From Lentinus brumalis (Eukaryota; Basidiomycota; Agaricomycetes; Polyporales; Polyporaceae): a DNA stretch of 64,000 bases. Location: positions 1,426,001-1,490,000 of the forward strand of contig MARA01000007.1 in assembly GCA_001792895.1 (NCBI GenBank), in the 5' to 3' direction. Below the pieces are notes generated by a model. That model was given only the letters and a program-made list of their open reading frames with translations. It searched no databases and was not told where the DNA came from. Below are positions 11,579-22,868 of this stretch, in pieces. The position numbers were made by a program, and so were the translations under genes. The stretch's first letter is position 1. Every line of letters begins with the position of its first letter.

Positions 11579-13186
11579 TCACTTCCACGGCAGGTGCCGT
11601 TTGACCTCCTCCCAACCACTCTGCCACGACCGACCATCTGCATTGCTCGGAAATTTGCCCCAGCAGACATGTCCGGTGCATAACTTGGGAAATATCCGCG
11701 CCAGATACGCCGCGACTGCCTCAGGGTACGCAATCGGTGACCGTAGGACGTTGAGGCTATGTACTAGGGAGTTGCTCGCGAACGGGAGAGCGTCTTGGAC
11801 GTCGGACCGCGAGAGAGCATGGGTGGCATTGAAGCACACTTCCAAGACTTCCAAGTCCGGGCAGTGGGCCGCGAGCCCTGAGAGCGATTGGACAGACGGA
11901 CGCTCCTTGTGCAGGCAGCCGTTCTCGGCGCCGATAGACAGGCTCCGGAGGTACGGCCAGGAGAGAGGTATCTTGCTGTAGACGGCATCGTCGAGTTGGT
12001 ACCGGCACTTCACGCCGACGTGCAGCTTCCGGAGCTGATTGAACACGAACAGCCGCTCGATGTGTTGTGGTTGAACGAAGTATGCGACGTTTGCGTTGAC
12101 CGGTCCGACCGAGGACACCGAGAGATCCACGAGCGACGCGGCCGAGAACTGGCGGGCGATTGACGAAAAGAGCATGGTAATGTCGTGCTGCTTGAGGTCC
12201 CCGATGACTCTCACATCCGCGGCCGTAACTGTCGGAAACTTCAGAGCTAGACTGAACGTGTTGTAGTCTATCACCTTGGTCGTGACCGCGAGCCGCTCAA
12301 GCCGCTGGAATAGTCCGGTGGCAGCATCATTGCGAACATAGGGCATGGGCGAGGGCAGACGAATAGCGAGCTGGACGAGGGCGGGCAAGTGACCGAGGGC
12401 TACGAGTGTCCCATCCGTGAGCGGGATGTCGCCGCAGACGAACGTCGTCAGGCCCGTCAGGCTCTGCGACACAGACGCGAGCGCGGAGCTGAACTTGGGA
12501 CCGGCGGTCGTCATGATGGATACTCGCGCGAACGACAGCTCGAGCTCGGAGGTCAGGCTGAACCGCTCGGCGACGTATGAGACAGCCGCGGCGAGGCTGT
12601 GCCGTCTATCGTTCTGGAGAGCCCATCCGCCGATCACGATCTGCCTGAGCCCAGGGCCGAGGAGCGTCAGGACGATGGGGAGATGCTCGTCGTGCATCCC
12701 GAGACCGCGCCAGAAAAAAGCGCGGAGCTTAGGGAATACCTCCCGAGGCTGAGGGCGGAACGCGCTGAGCTCGAGCAATGACCGGTCGGTGATCCGGATG
12801 TCTGAGACGGAGGCGGAAGCAGGTTCGACCCCAAGGCGGCGGACATGCTGCGAGTAGTGCAGGACTCTGTCCCAGTCGCGCGGGCCAAGCAAGTGAACGA
12901 ACCGCTGTAGGAGATCCACGTTACTTTTGTCTCGCAAAGGGAGTGAACTAATTAGGGCACTCACAAATTCGCCTGACTCGATGATGCATGACCTCTCTGG
13001 GAAGCATCTCAGGAGAGGGATCAGGTTTGGAACATCCTTCCAGAGGATTGGAACTGCGACTTCGTGGAACGCTTTCGTGCATCTTGCGAGAGCGCATAAG
13101 GTGGGGCCCGAGTCGACCAGAAACGAGCAGATGTTTCGGACAACCTCTTGTATGACCAGTGACTGATGCACTGCGCTGCTATTCAT
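11579..13186 (-). CDS. F-box/LRR-like protein (F-box gene 4)
   Basis: Minus-strand exons 12965-13186 and 11579-12904 give about 515 residues. The F-box reads LVIQEVVRNICSFLV, then LCALARCTKAFHEVAVPILW and LIPLLRCFPE. After the intron comes HLLGPRDWDRVLHYSQHVRRL, then the LRR-like region and a C-terminus with YLARIFPKLCTGHV and WEEVKRHLPWK. The intron at 12905-12964 has GTGAGT, a CTAAT branch and CTACAG. It is 60 nt long and stop-free, so an ORF finder reads straight through it. Removing it restores the alignment with the other F-box genes. The ATG at 13186 is preferred: upstream in-frame codons (to 13315) are arginine- and serine-rich and have no counterpart in the paralogues. Confidence 0.85.
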   Translation of the reverse strand: MNSSAVHQSLVIQEVVRNICSFLVDSGPTLCALARCTKAFHEVAVPILWKDVPNLIPLLRCFPERSCIIESGEFVSALISSLPLRDKSNVDLLQRFVHLLGPRDWDRVLHYSQHVRRLGVEPASASVSDIRITDRSLLELSAFRPQPREVFPKLRAFFWRGLGMHDEHLPIVLTLLGPGLRQIVIGGWALQNDRRHSLAAAVSYVAERFSLTSELELSFARVSIMTTAGPKFSSALASVSQSLTGLTTFVCGDIPLTDGTLVALGHLPALVQLAIRLPSPMPYVRNDAATGLFQRLERLAVTTKVIDYNTFSLALKFPTVTAADVRVIGDLKQHDITMLFSSIARQFSAASLVDLSVSSVGPVNANVAYFVQPQHIERLFVFNQLRKLHVGVKCRYQLDDAVYSKIPLSWPYLRSLSIGAENGCLHKERPSVQSLSGLAAHCPDLEVLEVCFNATHALSRSDVQDALPFASNSLVHSLNVLRSPIAYPEAVAAYLARIFPKLCTGHVCWGKFPSNADGRSWQSGWEEVKRHLPWK

Positions 13187-13796
13187 GCCCGAGACGCGTC
13201 GCTTCCAGCTGCAGCGAATGGTGGAGGCGGTACGTGGAGGCCCACTGGATATGGGCGTCGGTTGCAAAAATTTTGAGCAACATCGAACTTCGCGACGACC
13301 GCTCTTCTTTCCCACACAGAATACTGATGGTAAGTACTCCGGTTACGTACGCCGAAGAGCACCTGTGCCTGGCAAGAAAAGTACCGACAAAGCCGGCTTG
13401 AACTGTTGGTCAAACATAAGTACCTAGGGACAACAGTGAGGAGAGTGTTAGAATGCTCTTTGCCTATGATGGACTTGAGCCTTTCACTACCTCCGTCTAG
13501 GTAAAAGCAATACAAGAAGTCTACATCTACAACACCAAAACCGCAATAATTAACCTCAAACACCAGATCCTCTAGGCATAGACCTGACACCCATACTCTA
13601 CATTTCCTTCTCGACTGAAAGCAATGATGTGATCTGCAGATACGTCCATGTGAGCCCTAGGGCGAGAACAAAAGTGACACTGAAGTACGTACCGCCAAGT
13701 CGCCTCGTCGTGAACCCTACTTCGCAGTAGCAGCTGGGTTCCACAACAACAGTCAGTTCCGGAGCGCGGCATCGACATCGCTGTGCTGGAGACGCA
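13187..13796. other. Intergenic, nothing recognised
   Basis: The 610 bp between two minus-strand genes are AT-richer than the coding regions, particularly at 13500-13640. Only short motif-less ORFs are seen. Confidence 0.4.
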
Positions 13797-15864
13797 CTAG
13801 TAGTATATCCACTTCCGCCGGAAGACCTCGATCTCCGCTTGCGCCTTCGCGTCGTCCGAGTCCATGACCCCGGGGTACTCCGCCTTCAGGGCTTGAGAAG
13901 GAGAGCACGCGACGTGAGCACACATGCAGATGCGACGCGAGGTCGAGGATACACCCACCTGGGATGATGATGTCCTCAAAGTGCGCCTCGAACCGCCTCC
14001 GCCACTCGCGCAGCGTCCGCGCGTAGTGCGGGCCGATGTTCGATACTGAGTCGACGACGAGTCGGCCTTGCGAGCCTTTCGTGAGCGTCTCGACCATGAA
14101 GGTGAGGGTCGGGAGGAAGCCGCCGGGGAAGACTGGGACGAAGGTTCAGCGGATGATCGACGCCATGGCTAGCGCAGCGACTTACTCTGCACAGTAGCAC
14201 CACATTTAGCATTCTATCAGTGTAGGAGGGTGAATGGGGAGTGACATACCCATTTGCGGATGAAGTCAACTTCTCGCACGTACTGCTCGAACCCTGCGTG
14301 GACAGGACATGACGTGGTCAGCAATCTGTAAATCGTCAGATGCGGCGAAGAAGACTTGCTTGCTTCTGGGATAGTGATGCCCTGCACGACACCTACTCCC
14401 GTTTCCTTGTTGAGTGCCCAGTCGATCTTTTCCCAATACGTCTAGAGTTGCCGGTTCGCAACACATCCCGTCCAGTCAGCCGCGCCCGATCCCAACACCG
14501 CCCGTGCAACAGGAACTGACCTCCATGTACTCCCTCCCAACTGCTTCAACCATCTCGACGCTCACAAGCCTATCGAACGCGCCCTCCCATTCGGACGGCA
14601 TGTTCCTGTAGTCCATGAGGTGGACCGTGATGCGATCCGACAGACCAGCATCCGCCGCGCGTTTGCGCGCGAGCTCCGCCTGCTGTGTCGAGAGCGTGAG
14701 CGTGTCTACCGTCGTGCCTGGGATCGTCGAGGTGATCAAGAGGGACATCGACCCCCACCCGGAGCCAATCTCGAGCACCTGCCGTGGTCAGCCTCAGCGT
14801 TCAGTCCGGGAAAGGGCACACCGGGATGAGAGAATATATGCGCACCCTGTGCCCGGGGCGGATGTCCGCCTTCCGGATGATGTGGTGCAGCTTGCGGTAC
14901 TGGGCGGCCTCGAGCGGGTCCTCGACGTCCGAAACGAGGGTTCTGATCCTCCTGAACGCGCCGTCGGCGGCGGAAAGCAGCCCGAGGGCGCCGAGGTGGA
15001 GGTCTTTCGGCAGGTCGCGTTCGTGCGCGTCAGGGTCAGCGAGCGTGCTTGGCGTAGACGCCCCGGTGAGGGAAGGAGTACTGCTTGTGCTTGCGTGGCG
15101 GCTCGAGCTTGAGCTTGGCTGGCGAAGGTCGCTGTCGAGCTCCGCGAAGATAGCGCAGGAATAAGTCATGTCCTTCGATAGGAAGCCTGAATGGATGGCC
15201 TGATCAGCTACACCACCGCGCATATAGGCAAGAGGATGCGCATAGACAGCACGGTCACGTTACTGACCCATGAACATTGCGTTGCTGATGTCGTAGTGGG
15301 CGCTGATATTCTTTCTCGCGTTCGTCACAGTGTTGACTATGCGGGCGGTCAGACCGACGTCTGGTAAGCTGCCTGCCAGCCGAGAAAATAGGGAATTGTC
15401 TATCGAGGAGAGCTGAGATCGGTTAGCGAGGAAGACCTGTGCGGGACATGTCGGACGCTGGAATGAGCTTGGATAGAGAGAGGCAGAACGTAACCATGTG
15501 ACGCACTCGGAACACCTTGACGAGATCCTCGCAGTCTATCTCCCCGTACATGTACGCCTCGGAGAAACCGAGGTCGCCCATCGCGCAGAGACGCAGCCAG
15601 AAGTTCGGATTGCGCACGGTGAGCTCAGCCACCAGCGCGTCGGACGAGTCATCCTCTCCGAAGTAGTATGTGTGCCCGGGAGTGTGTATTATTAGAGTCC
15701 CGCTCGAAATGAGCTGGAAGAGGCTTGCATTCAAATCAACAAACAATCCCGAGACCAGAATACACGGCAACTCACCGGGTAGCCGCTTTCTCCGCAAGCA
15801 AACACAGAGGGCTTTTGATGTACGTCGCAGAGGTCGAGACCAGCGAGCTCACGAGACTGGACAT
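13797..15864 (-). CDS. Cyclopropane-fatty-acyl-phospholipid synthase family methyltransferase
   Basis: SAM-dependent enzyme of the CFA synthase family, which transfers a methylene carbon from SAM to unsaturated acyl chains of phospholipids or carries out related lipid methylation. Ten minus-strand exons keep one frame: 15776-15864, 15507-15723, 15268-15436, 14846-15186, 14521-14778, 14360-14441, 14250-14293, 14186 (one base), 13959-14132 and 13797-13891, about 489 residues. Motifs in order: GTLIIHTPGHTYYF, LGFSEAYMYGEIDCEDLV, KNISAHYDISNAMFMG with FLSKDMTYSCAIF, SAM-binding LEIGSGWGSM (near residue 275), VSVEMVEAVGREYM, GVVQGITIPEA, and RKW-I-FPGGFLPTLTFMVETL. A serine/threonine-rich insert follows CAIF. 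The intron after IPEA uses a GC donor. The isoleucine of FPGG is split by the 1-nt exon. The start is the only ATG ahead of SSLVSSLVSTSATYIKSP. Confidence 0.92.
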
Positions 15865-17363
15865 GATGTGTGCGCGAGATGGATGTGCAGATGACTGCAG
15901 GAAAAGAGCGGGGGCGTCGTGCAACGGGTGAGTGGTAGTACAACAGGGAGTCGCGTCTTATAGCGGGATTTCAAGGTGACCGCGGTTGCTAGCAGCAGCG
16001 AGCAAGCCTGCGGGGACAGCGGGCGCCGAAAGACTGGCCCCGTGCAGGGGCCTATCAGCGTCGTGGACGATGAGAGGGACATCGAGGGAAGTGATGTCCG
16101 ATTCTCAGCCGTCAGAAGACGACGTCCCGGGCGGAGGTGTCGACTTATCTGGTGCTATCCGCCCAATGTCGCATTCGCCTTCCTGAGATCGTCTCCCGGA
16201 CGACCGCCACCGCCAGTGCGCCCCCCAACGTCGCAATTCGCAGTCTGCAGGCTGTCTCCTCCGTTGTCGCAGTGCATTGGCGGTCGAGCACACTGTGTCG
16301 AACGACGAGGGGCGTGTCTCGTGTAGCGTGGGCAGCGGTCTCGGCGACGGCGGGGACGTGGACAAGGAGCTGGACAGTGACACGACGCGACAGCGCTCGA
16401 TCGCGTGCGCAAGCCCTCCGATCGCGGCGCGGTCACGGTCACGTGGCTCAAGCCGCCCAGAGCAAAATTGCTGCCGCTTCTGCCTGCTTTCCTGCAACGA
16501 CGACAGCACCAAAGCCGCGAGGCTCACGCCGCACAGGACGCCCCGCGCGTCCATCTTCGTGAGCGGGCTAAGGTCTGAGCATTCCAATCCCTCTCGATCG
16601 ACTCTAGCTGGGTCCGGTCTGAACAGACCGAGCGTCGCACCAGAAATACAGTTCGCCCCAGGGTCAGGCCTGAAGAAGCCGAGCTTGTCTCGGTGGACGC
16701 GGGTGAAGCCTCCATCGGGCCCCGGAGACACGCCTCGGCGTCGAGGGGTGGACGCGGACTTTGGGATACGGCGCAGGGATCGGGCGCACCCCGCCGCCTC
16801 GTCGGTCTGCGATTTGTTCGTGGGCCAAGAGGATTCGGTGGGCGTCGCGTCCTTTAGTGCACTTCGCGGCTCGCGCATATGGGGCTTCGCGCTCCTGCGA
16901 AACTCGATTCAGACTACTCTGGTGCTGTCGTCCAACGAACACCAATTTTTCTCCCTACGTGCTCTTCGAGAGCCATTTCCCATTTCGGCATTCTGGAGGT
17001 CCTTCGCGGGTTATCGGTGTGTCTTTTGTTCAGATCCGTCGACTGCGATGGTATGCTGATTAAGTCTGTCTAGTGTCCACAGAGCTGAGGGCAATCGGTC
17101 GATGAGAATCTGGTAGGATGTGGACGAGTGGGAGCCGCTGGCGGCGATGAGGGATCGAGGATGAGGATGGATCATAGCAGACGTGCATGTTGTAGTGAGC
17201 AGTGGACACAATATGCAGCTACGTTCGTCTTCTCCTTCCTGTCCTCGGACATAAACCGCCCAACCATGCCACTGCCGCCCCGCCTCATGTCTCCCATCCC
17301 GTAACCGTCACCATCATTGCATTGTCGAACCTCAAAGGCCCAGCGTCCATCGCAGCCATCGGA
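15865..17363. other. 1.5 kb without a supported gene
   Basis: This GC-rich stretch has long open frames on both strands (for example minus 16105-16878), but their residues are dominated by Arg, Ser and Pro with no motif and no shared codon pattern. A short perfect inverted repeat (CGGTCTG/CAGACCG around AA) occurs near 16615. It must contain the promoters of the divergent flanking genes. A gene here cannot be excluded. Confidence 0.4.
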
Positions 17364-19266
17364 ATGTCCGTCTCGAACACACCCTCCTCCCCAGCATCGA
17401 CATCGACGAGGATCCCCCCATCGCTCACCGATGAGCTCGAGCACCTCACGACGGCCATCCAGCAAGTCGGCGACGAGATCCAGACGTGCAAGCAGGCCAG
17501 CGAGGCGCGACACGTCGCCATGCTCGCGCGGGACGAGGAGCAGACGCAGCGTACCCTGACTGTCCAGGAGCAGCTTGCGCAGATGCTCGCGATGACGCAG
17601 GAGGCGTTGAGGCGGAATAAGGAGGAGCCTCTTGCAGGTGAGTGAACTAAGAACTTCGAGTTCAGCTGAGAGAACGTTCCGAATCCCGATGATGACGCTG
17701 CTGCTGTGAAGTCCCGGGCGCGCAGGAGCAGTACGCAAGGAATGTGCAGAGGGCCGCGTTTGGTACGGGAGGGGACTCGGAGAGCGCGTCGAGGTCGTCT
17801 ATGCTGGAGTCGCGGGACTCAGGTACGTATCTGCATGTGTTGGTTGTCCTCTATACACACCTGCGCATGCTCACCGTCATCTGCGTTTGCCAGTTAGGGG
17901 ATCGATAGCATCGCAGTCGAGTTGACTCGGACTGGCGCATGCTGCTCCAATGTGCATGACCTCGCGTGGTGACTGGGAATGCCCTTCGACGGAGGCTCGC
18001 GATAGGTAGGATCCGGTGCGCAACCCATGCACTCTACTTCATGCAAGCTCCTAGCGAGGATGAACCAGAGTGTAGTAAACGGCAACTCTGGAAGCAAACT
18101 GTGCCCATCCCGAGTTTGGGATACTTGAACCAACTCAAGAGTCTCTCGTGCCAGCACGCACCTCGGTGCAGAACAGACCATTGGTCAGGTTGGGCCGCGT
18201 GGATTCGCTATCGAGCCCCGACTCCTGAGTAGGACAAGCATGCATATGCTATACAGGCTGACGGTCCTCTACTGAGTGGACGTATGAGTGTGTGGCCATG
18301 GTCGCACCCTAGGAAAGTGAGCAGACTTCTGCTGGTTTCGACATAGAGGGATGTCGCTCACTGATTCATACAGGTCCCCAAGAAGACCGTCGCAGCCCCA
18401 GGGGACTTGTGCTCGCCTTGCTGCAGCCTAACCCCAGCAAGACACCTACTGGATGTACGCGACGTCCTCGCAACCTCGATCAAGAAGTACGTATACGAGG
18501 TCTATGTCCGTGAAGCTGTGCGTGATGCATTGACAGATCCATCAACGGCGGACCGAGCTCGTTGTGGTCTGCAGGCCATACATAATGGCGCGTGCATCAT
18601 GATTTGCGCTCGGGTATGCAGGATGTCATACATCGGGTGCTCATCGCGAGGAATCAACAGACCCTGCGGAGGATTCTCTCTCAGCCGAAGACCCCTCGTA
18701 ATGATCCCACTCCACGGGAGGCGATGCTCCAGGGAAGTTCGGACAACGAGGTTGCACGAATGCGGTGAGTACACACCATCAATCCCGCTTTCCGACTCGC
18801 TTAATATTGACGGCAGATCTTCCTGTCAGGCCCGCTGTGGTCAACTCGGTAAGTAGTGGCTTGTTCGGCGAGGACAACAGGTGGGTCAGGCCTTGCGCGC
18901 GAAGTTGGCTGCATGCTCGATGTTGTCGACAGATGACTGATTTGTTCGTGTTCAGTCTATCAGCGGGGGCAGGCGGTGTCTCGTGAGGAACTCGTCAAGC
19001 CTGAGGCTGTCTACCAATCACGGTCAAGGACGCTTCAACGACTCTCCAGCATCCCTCGCCTTATGTTATCGCGAAGCCGGTCTACTGGAACTGACTGTGC
19101 GACGGTTGGGCTCAAGGATCGACACTCGAGCTTTGGGACGGCGGTGATTACTCTTCGACCTTGGTATGTGCTGAGGAGCGACTATCACAGTAGAAGTGAT
19201 GCTGTACAGATACTGTGCAAGTCGATCAGCGGTGTGCCGTCATTTCTTCTCATTGGTCGTAGTTGA
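17364..19266 (+). CDS. Uncharacterised coiled-coil protein, multi-exon
   Basis: Exons 17364-17637, 17712-17822, 18374-18486, 18537-18563, 18622-18764, 18817-18848 and 18956-19266 stay in one frame and give about 336 residues. The first exon encodes a Ser/Pro/Thr leader and then a heptad-rich helix (SLTDELEHLTTAIQQVGDEI, continuing RDEEQTQRTLTVQEQLAQML). Later exons read LVLALLQPNPSKTPTG, DVIHRVLIARNQQTLRRIL and SREELVKPEAVYQSRSRTLQ. No known domain was recognised. An alternative third exon (17894-17925) would stop the protein at 138 residues and would avoid the unusually long intron 17823-18373. An intron-like segment at 19164-19209 would, if spliced, create an immediate TGA. Frame continuity across seven exons is the main support; function unknown. 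Confidence 0.5.
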
Positions 19267-20044
19267 TTGTGTCGGTCTCATTGGCAGACGTGCAGCGTGC
19301 CAATCATAACGTCCAGGACGGTCGAGATGAACACGGGCTATTACACTGCGTCCTCTATTCATGGCGCACGCAGGTCGTTCGCTTTTAATACTCATTGGCA
19401 CTTGCTGTGCGCAAACTGCGCAGGGTATCAGTCCGTCACGCAACGCTGATGGGACCATGGCTAGGCGGTGTGGTTCAGAACTCGCTGTTGAGCCAGAAGT
19501 ATGGGGGTCCCCCACGTTCTATCAGGGCCAGTATATCCTGTCCCCAGTGCATCCTGCTCGGGCCCGGTCACTGCAGGTGGCTTAGTACTGTCTATCGTAC
19601 ACCTCCGCGAATAGAATACGCAGTCCATTCGGTATCTTCGGGTCCTCATCTGTCCCGTTCCGCAGCGTGGCCCGCGCGAGTAGCTCTTGTGTCTGGAAAT
19701 AAGACCCTTGGCCGACCTTGGCTGAACCGAATGATGCGAGAGCAGTGCCTGCGCGCGCAGAGAGACGGTGCACTGGGTCCAATAGGGGAGCGGGAGACAA
19801 TAGCCGGCGCCTGCATGGTCTGATACGTTGCGACTGGACGGTTGCCACCCCTTGTACCGTCCGCTCGGGGACACGCACAGACGCAGCCACGAATTGTTAT
19901 ATACGATGGCCGACGCTCTCGATCCGCCCTCTGTGCTCTCCCTGTCTGAAGGAAGGCCACGGTCTGGGATCCTCCTCTTCTCGCTATCTGGTATACCTTC
20001 TTTTCCTTCTCTGCGCCGGTCGCCTGCTATTTGTTACCTTCACG
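19267..20044. other. Intergenic, nothing recognised
   Basis: Short overlapping ORFs on both strands lack motifs. The last 100 bases before the protease start are pyrimidine-rich (TTCTTTTCCTTCTC), fitting a promoter. Confidence 0.4.
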
Positions 20045-22361
20045 ATGTACACGTCTAGCTGGTGCGCCTATGTCCTTGCTCTCGCTGCGCTGCCGCGCCT
20101 CGTCCTGGCCGCCCCGCTCCCTGCCTCTGTCGCACCCCCGACACTGTCCAGCAGCCGGACCTCCACCAAGCCGAAGAAGGGCGCCGTCAAGCTCCCGTTC
20201 TTGAGGCGCAGGGTTGCTGGAAGGCAGAATACCGACGAGGATGTTCTCGGTGGAACCGTGGGCCTTGGTGACAGTGCAGATCTGTGAGTCTCCCGTTAAC
20301 CTTTCAATTTACATGGGAACACGAGACCGACGCCTTGGGAAGCTTCTACACTGTTGCCGTGACGGTCGGTGACTCCACGACCTCCGTCAACCTTGGTAAG
20401 TGACGCGAAAGTAGCCGGAGGAGATACGCTTCTGACACGCTTGCACGTGGTCGGCAGACACCGGCTCCAGCGACCTGTGGGTAATGTCCGATGCGTGCAA
20501 GACTACACAATGCCAACGCTCCTCCGCGAAGCCTTACGATGTGACCAAGACCTTCAAGCCCACGAAGAGCGCATCCGTTCAATTACAGTACGGCGACTCC
20601 GTCAGCGGTACCCACGCATCCGGACCCGTCGGTCGTGATACGGTCACGCTCGCTGCCTTGACTTTGACGGACCAAACGCTCGCTGCAGTCAATGACACGG
20701 ACAACTCAGCTGTTCAAAATGGAGGTGCGGGTATCTTGGGTCTTGGTTTCCCCGCACAGAGGTATGGATCGCCGTGACCTGAATCCACTGACCCAGTTGG
20801 CTAACTATACTCCCCCGCAGCTTCGTCCAGGCTGCCGCTATTAATGCCGAGGTAAGTGTCCCCATGTCCCATTTCAATCTCGTCAATGGAAGTGCCATGC
20901 TGGCTGGCAGGAGAAGTGATGGCTCTCCTAAGGGCCCTCTCCGGAATTCCGAGTCTAAAGCTGCTATCGTCCGGATTGTATAGCAGCGGTTAGCCTTACA
21001 CCAGCACCAGAGCCTGGGGAAGCTCCTGCCAACTATTCTCATGACTTTGAGAATTATCAACTGACGACCCTTTAGTTCAACTCCCCATCCGGCACAGACA
21101 CCTTCATCACGCAGACCGCCAGCTATGGCCCCGTTGTGTCTCGCCTCATCATGGCGGACATGATTGACGACCCCCTGTTCGCGGTCACCCTCCAGCGCAA
21201 CACGATCGATGTCTCCGGGAAGGGCGAGATTACAATCGGTCAACTGCCGGATGGTATTGACGAGTCAAACATCACCTGGGTGCCTGTCCGGCTGTACGAC
21301 CCTGCCGAAGGTGGCATGGCTCCTCCGTCGTTCGCGCCGAACGAGAAGTACCCTCTGTACGTGTGTCATGCGTCCCACGCAGGTATTTTCGCTGATCTAG
21401 TCCGCTGCATGAAGGCGCTGGGAGGTTCCTATCGACGCGGTCTTCCTCGACGGGCAGAAGCTGCCTCAGTCGACTCAGTCGGGTGCTGGTCTCGATAGCT
21501 CGATTGTCTCCGGGCTCATCGATACTGTATGTCTCTCTCATGACTGCACCGTTTCCGCTGCTAATCGAGTATGATCTCAGGGCAACTCTCTCATCCGCGG
21601 TCCCCAGGATGTCGTCAACAACATCTACACCAAGGTCTCCCCCGCCTTCGCCGCCAACTCGAACACGGACCCTACGCTGCCCTGCGACGCCGGCCACAAT
21701 TTCGCCTTCCAGATCGGCGGCAAGATGTTCCCCGTTGACCCTCGCGACTTCGTCTCCCAGAACAAGCAGGGCGACGCCAAGACGTGCATCGCGAACAACA
21801 TCGTCAGCACGGACGCGCCGAGCACCGGCGCGCTCTTCAGCTGGAACCTCGGCGACCCGTTCCTGAAGAGCAACATGGTCATCTTCTACTACGGCAACCT
21901 CACGCACCCGTCCGTCGACCCGCCGCGCATCGGGTTCGTCTCGCTCGTCCCGCAGAACGCAGACGCCCTCCTCGACGATGCGGTCGAGGACGCCCAGGGC
22001 GCCGGTGGAACTTTCGAATGTGAGTGCTTCGCTTTGCAATATATGTATGCCAAGGCTCCATCTGACACCGTCACGCTCAGCAAAAGCGGATGTCGCACCT
22101 ACCGCCAGCAGCCTCATCCTCGAGAGCAGCTCGGGCGCAAGCTCATCAACAGCATCGCGTGCATCGTCCCCCTCTCAAACCCAAACCTCTTCCCCAACGA
22201 CGACTGCCAAGCCCCAATCGACCAAGACCGACTCCGCACCCTCCGAGTCGGCGTCGTCGTCGTCGAACGCGGCACCGCCGTCACTCCGCCTGCCGCAGGG
22301 CGTGTGGCCGTCGTTGCTTCTCGTGTCGCTCTCTATGTTGTCTTCGCTGTGCATTCTGTGA
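20045..22361 (+). CDS. Aspartic protease (pepsin/A1 family), predicted secreted and GPI-anchored
   Basis: Eight exons (20045-20283, 20343-20395, 20458-20761, 20821-20851, 21076-21356, 21415-21526, 21581-22019, 22081-22361) give about 579 residues. A signal peptide (hydrophobic run ending VLAAPLPAS) leads to a basic propeptide (STKPKKGAVKLPFLRRR). The first catalytic motif is DTGSSDLW (Asp near residue 98), followed by the flap block LQYGDSVSG.. with its tyrosine. The second catalytic motif is IDTGNSLIRGP (Asp near 339). Further A1 motifs are GILGLGFPAQSF, WEVPIDAVFLDG and, at the end, GDPFLKSNMVIFYYG. The tail is a Ser/Thr-rich stalk followed by a terminal hydrophobic segment (WPSLLLVSLSMLSSL). 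That arrangement is typical of a GPI signal, so the enzyme is probably a cell-surface, yapsin-like protease. The propeptide's tribasic run may be the maturation site. Confidence 0.92.
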
Positions 22362-22868
22362 ATCATGGTCTGTGGATTACTTATTTTTTTGGAATTATCA
22401 TAGCTGCCGGGACTCTTGCGTACGCATACATCATGGACTCGGACGCTCATGGACATCATGCTGCATACTCGTTGCTACATGTACTCTATACCTTTTAGTG
22501 GGAACAGAGGCCGATCCCCTCTTTTGTGTGCCAGTTTGTCTACCCTAGGCAGCTCACGATACAAGTCGTGCCAGTCGAGATTGTGTCAGTCAGAATCTGT
22601 CAGAATCCGTGCCGAGTTTGGCGCCCGCCTGCGCACGAGCTGTCATCATTGCAGCCCGGGAACACTATTTTACCCATAATATTTTGTCTTCCTTGACGTT
22701 GTGTGAATGGTGACACGACGACCACTGTGGTTCTAGGTAAGATTATGTTCACGATGCCATTCTCATGGCTTGTTTATCCAAAATTGACGTGCTCTGCCGA
22801 CGCCGTTAACAGGACCTGTTAAGTACCTGCAGCTGGTCATCAAGCGTTCGATGACTTCGTAACGGAAG
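22362..22868. other. Intergenic, nothing recognised
   Basis: The 507 bp contain the protease 3' region and the upstream region of F-box gene 5. No coding or RNA feature is supported. Confidence 0.4.

Noticed and set aside
11579..13315. F-box gene 4 as one uninterrupted 578-residue ORF
   Set aside because: The ORF reads through a consensus 60-nt intron and starts upstream of the conserved N-terminus.
16105..16878. 257-residue minus-strand ORF in the 1.5-kb gap
   Set aside because: Arg/Ser/Pro-rich with no domain, no intron signals that improve it, and comparable ORFs on the opposite strand. This is typical of GC-rich non-coding DNA.
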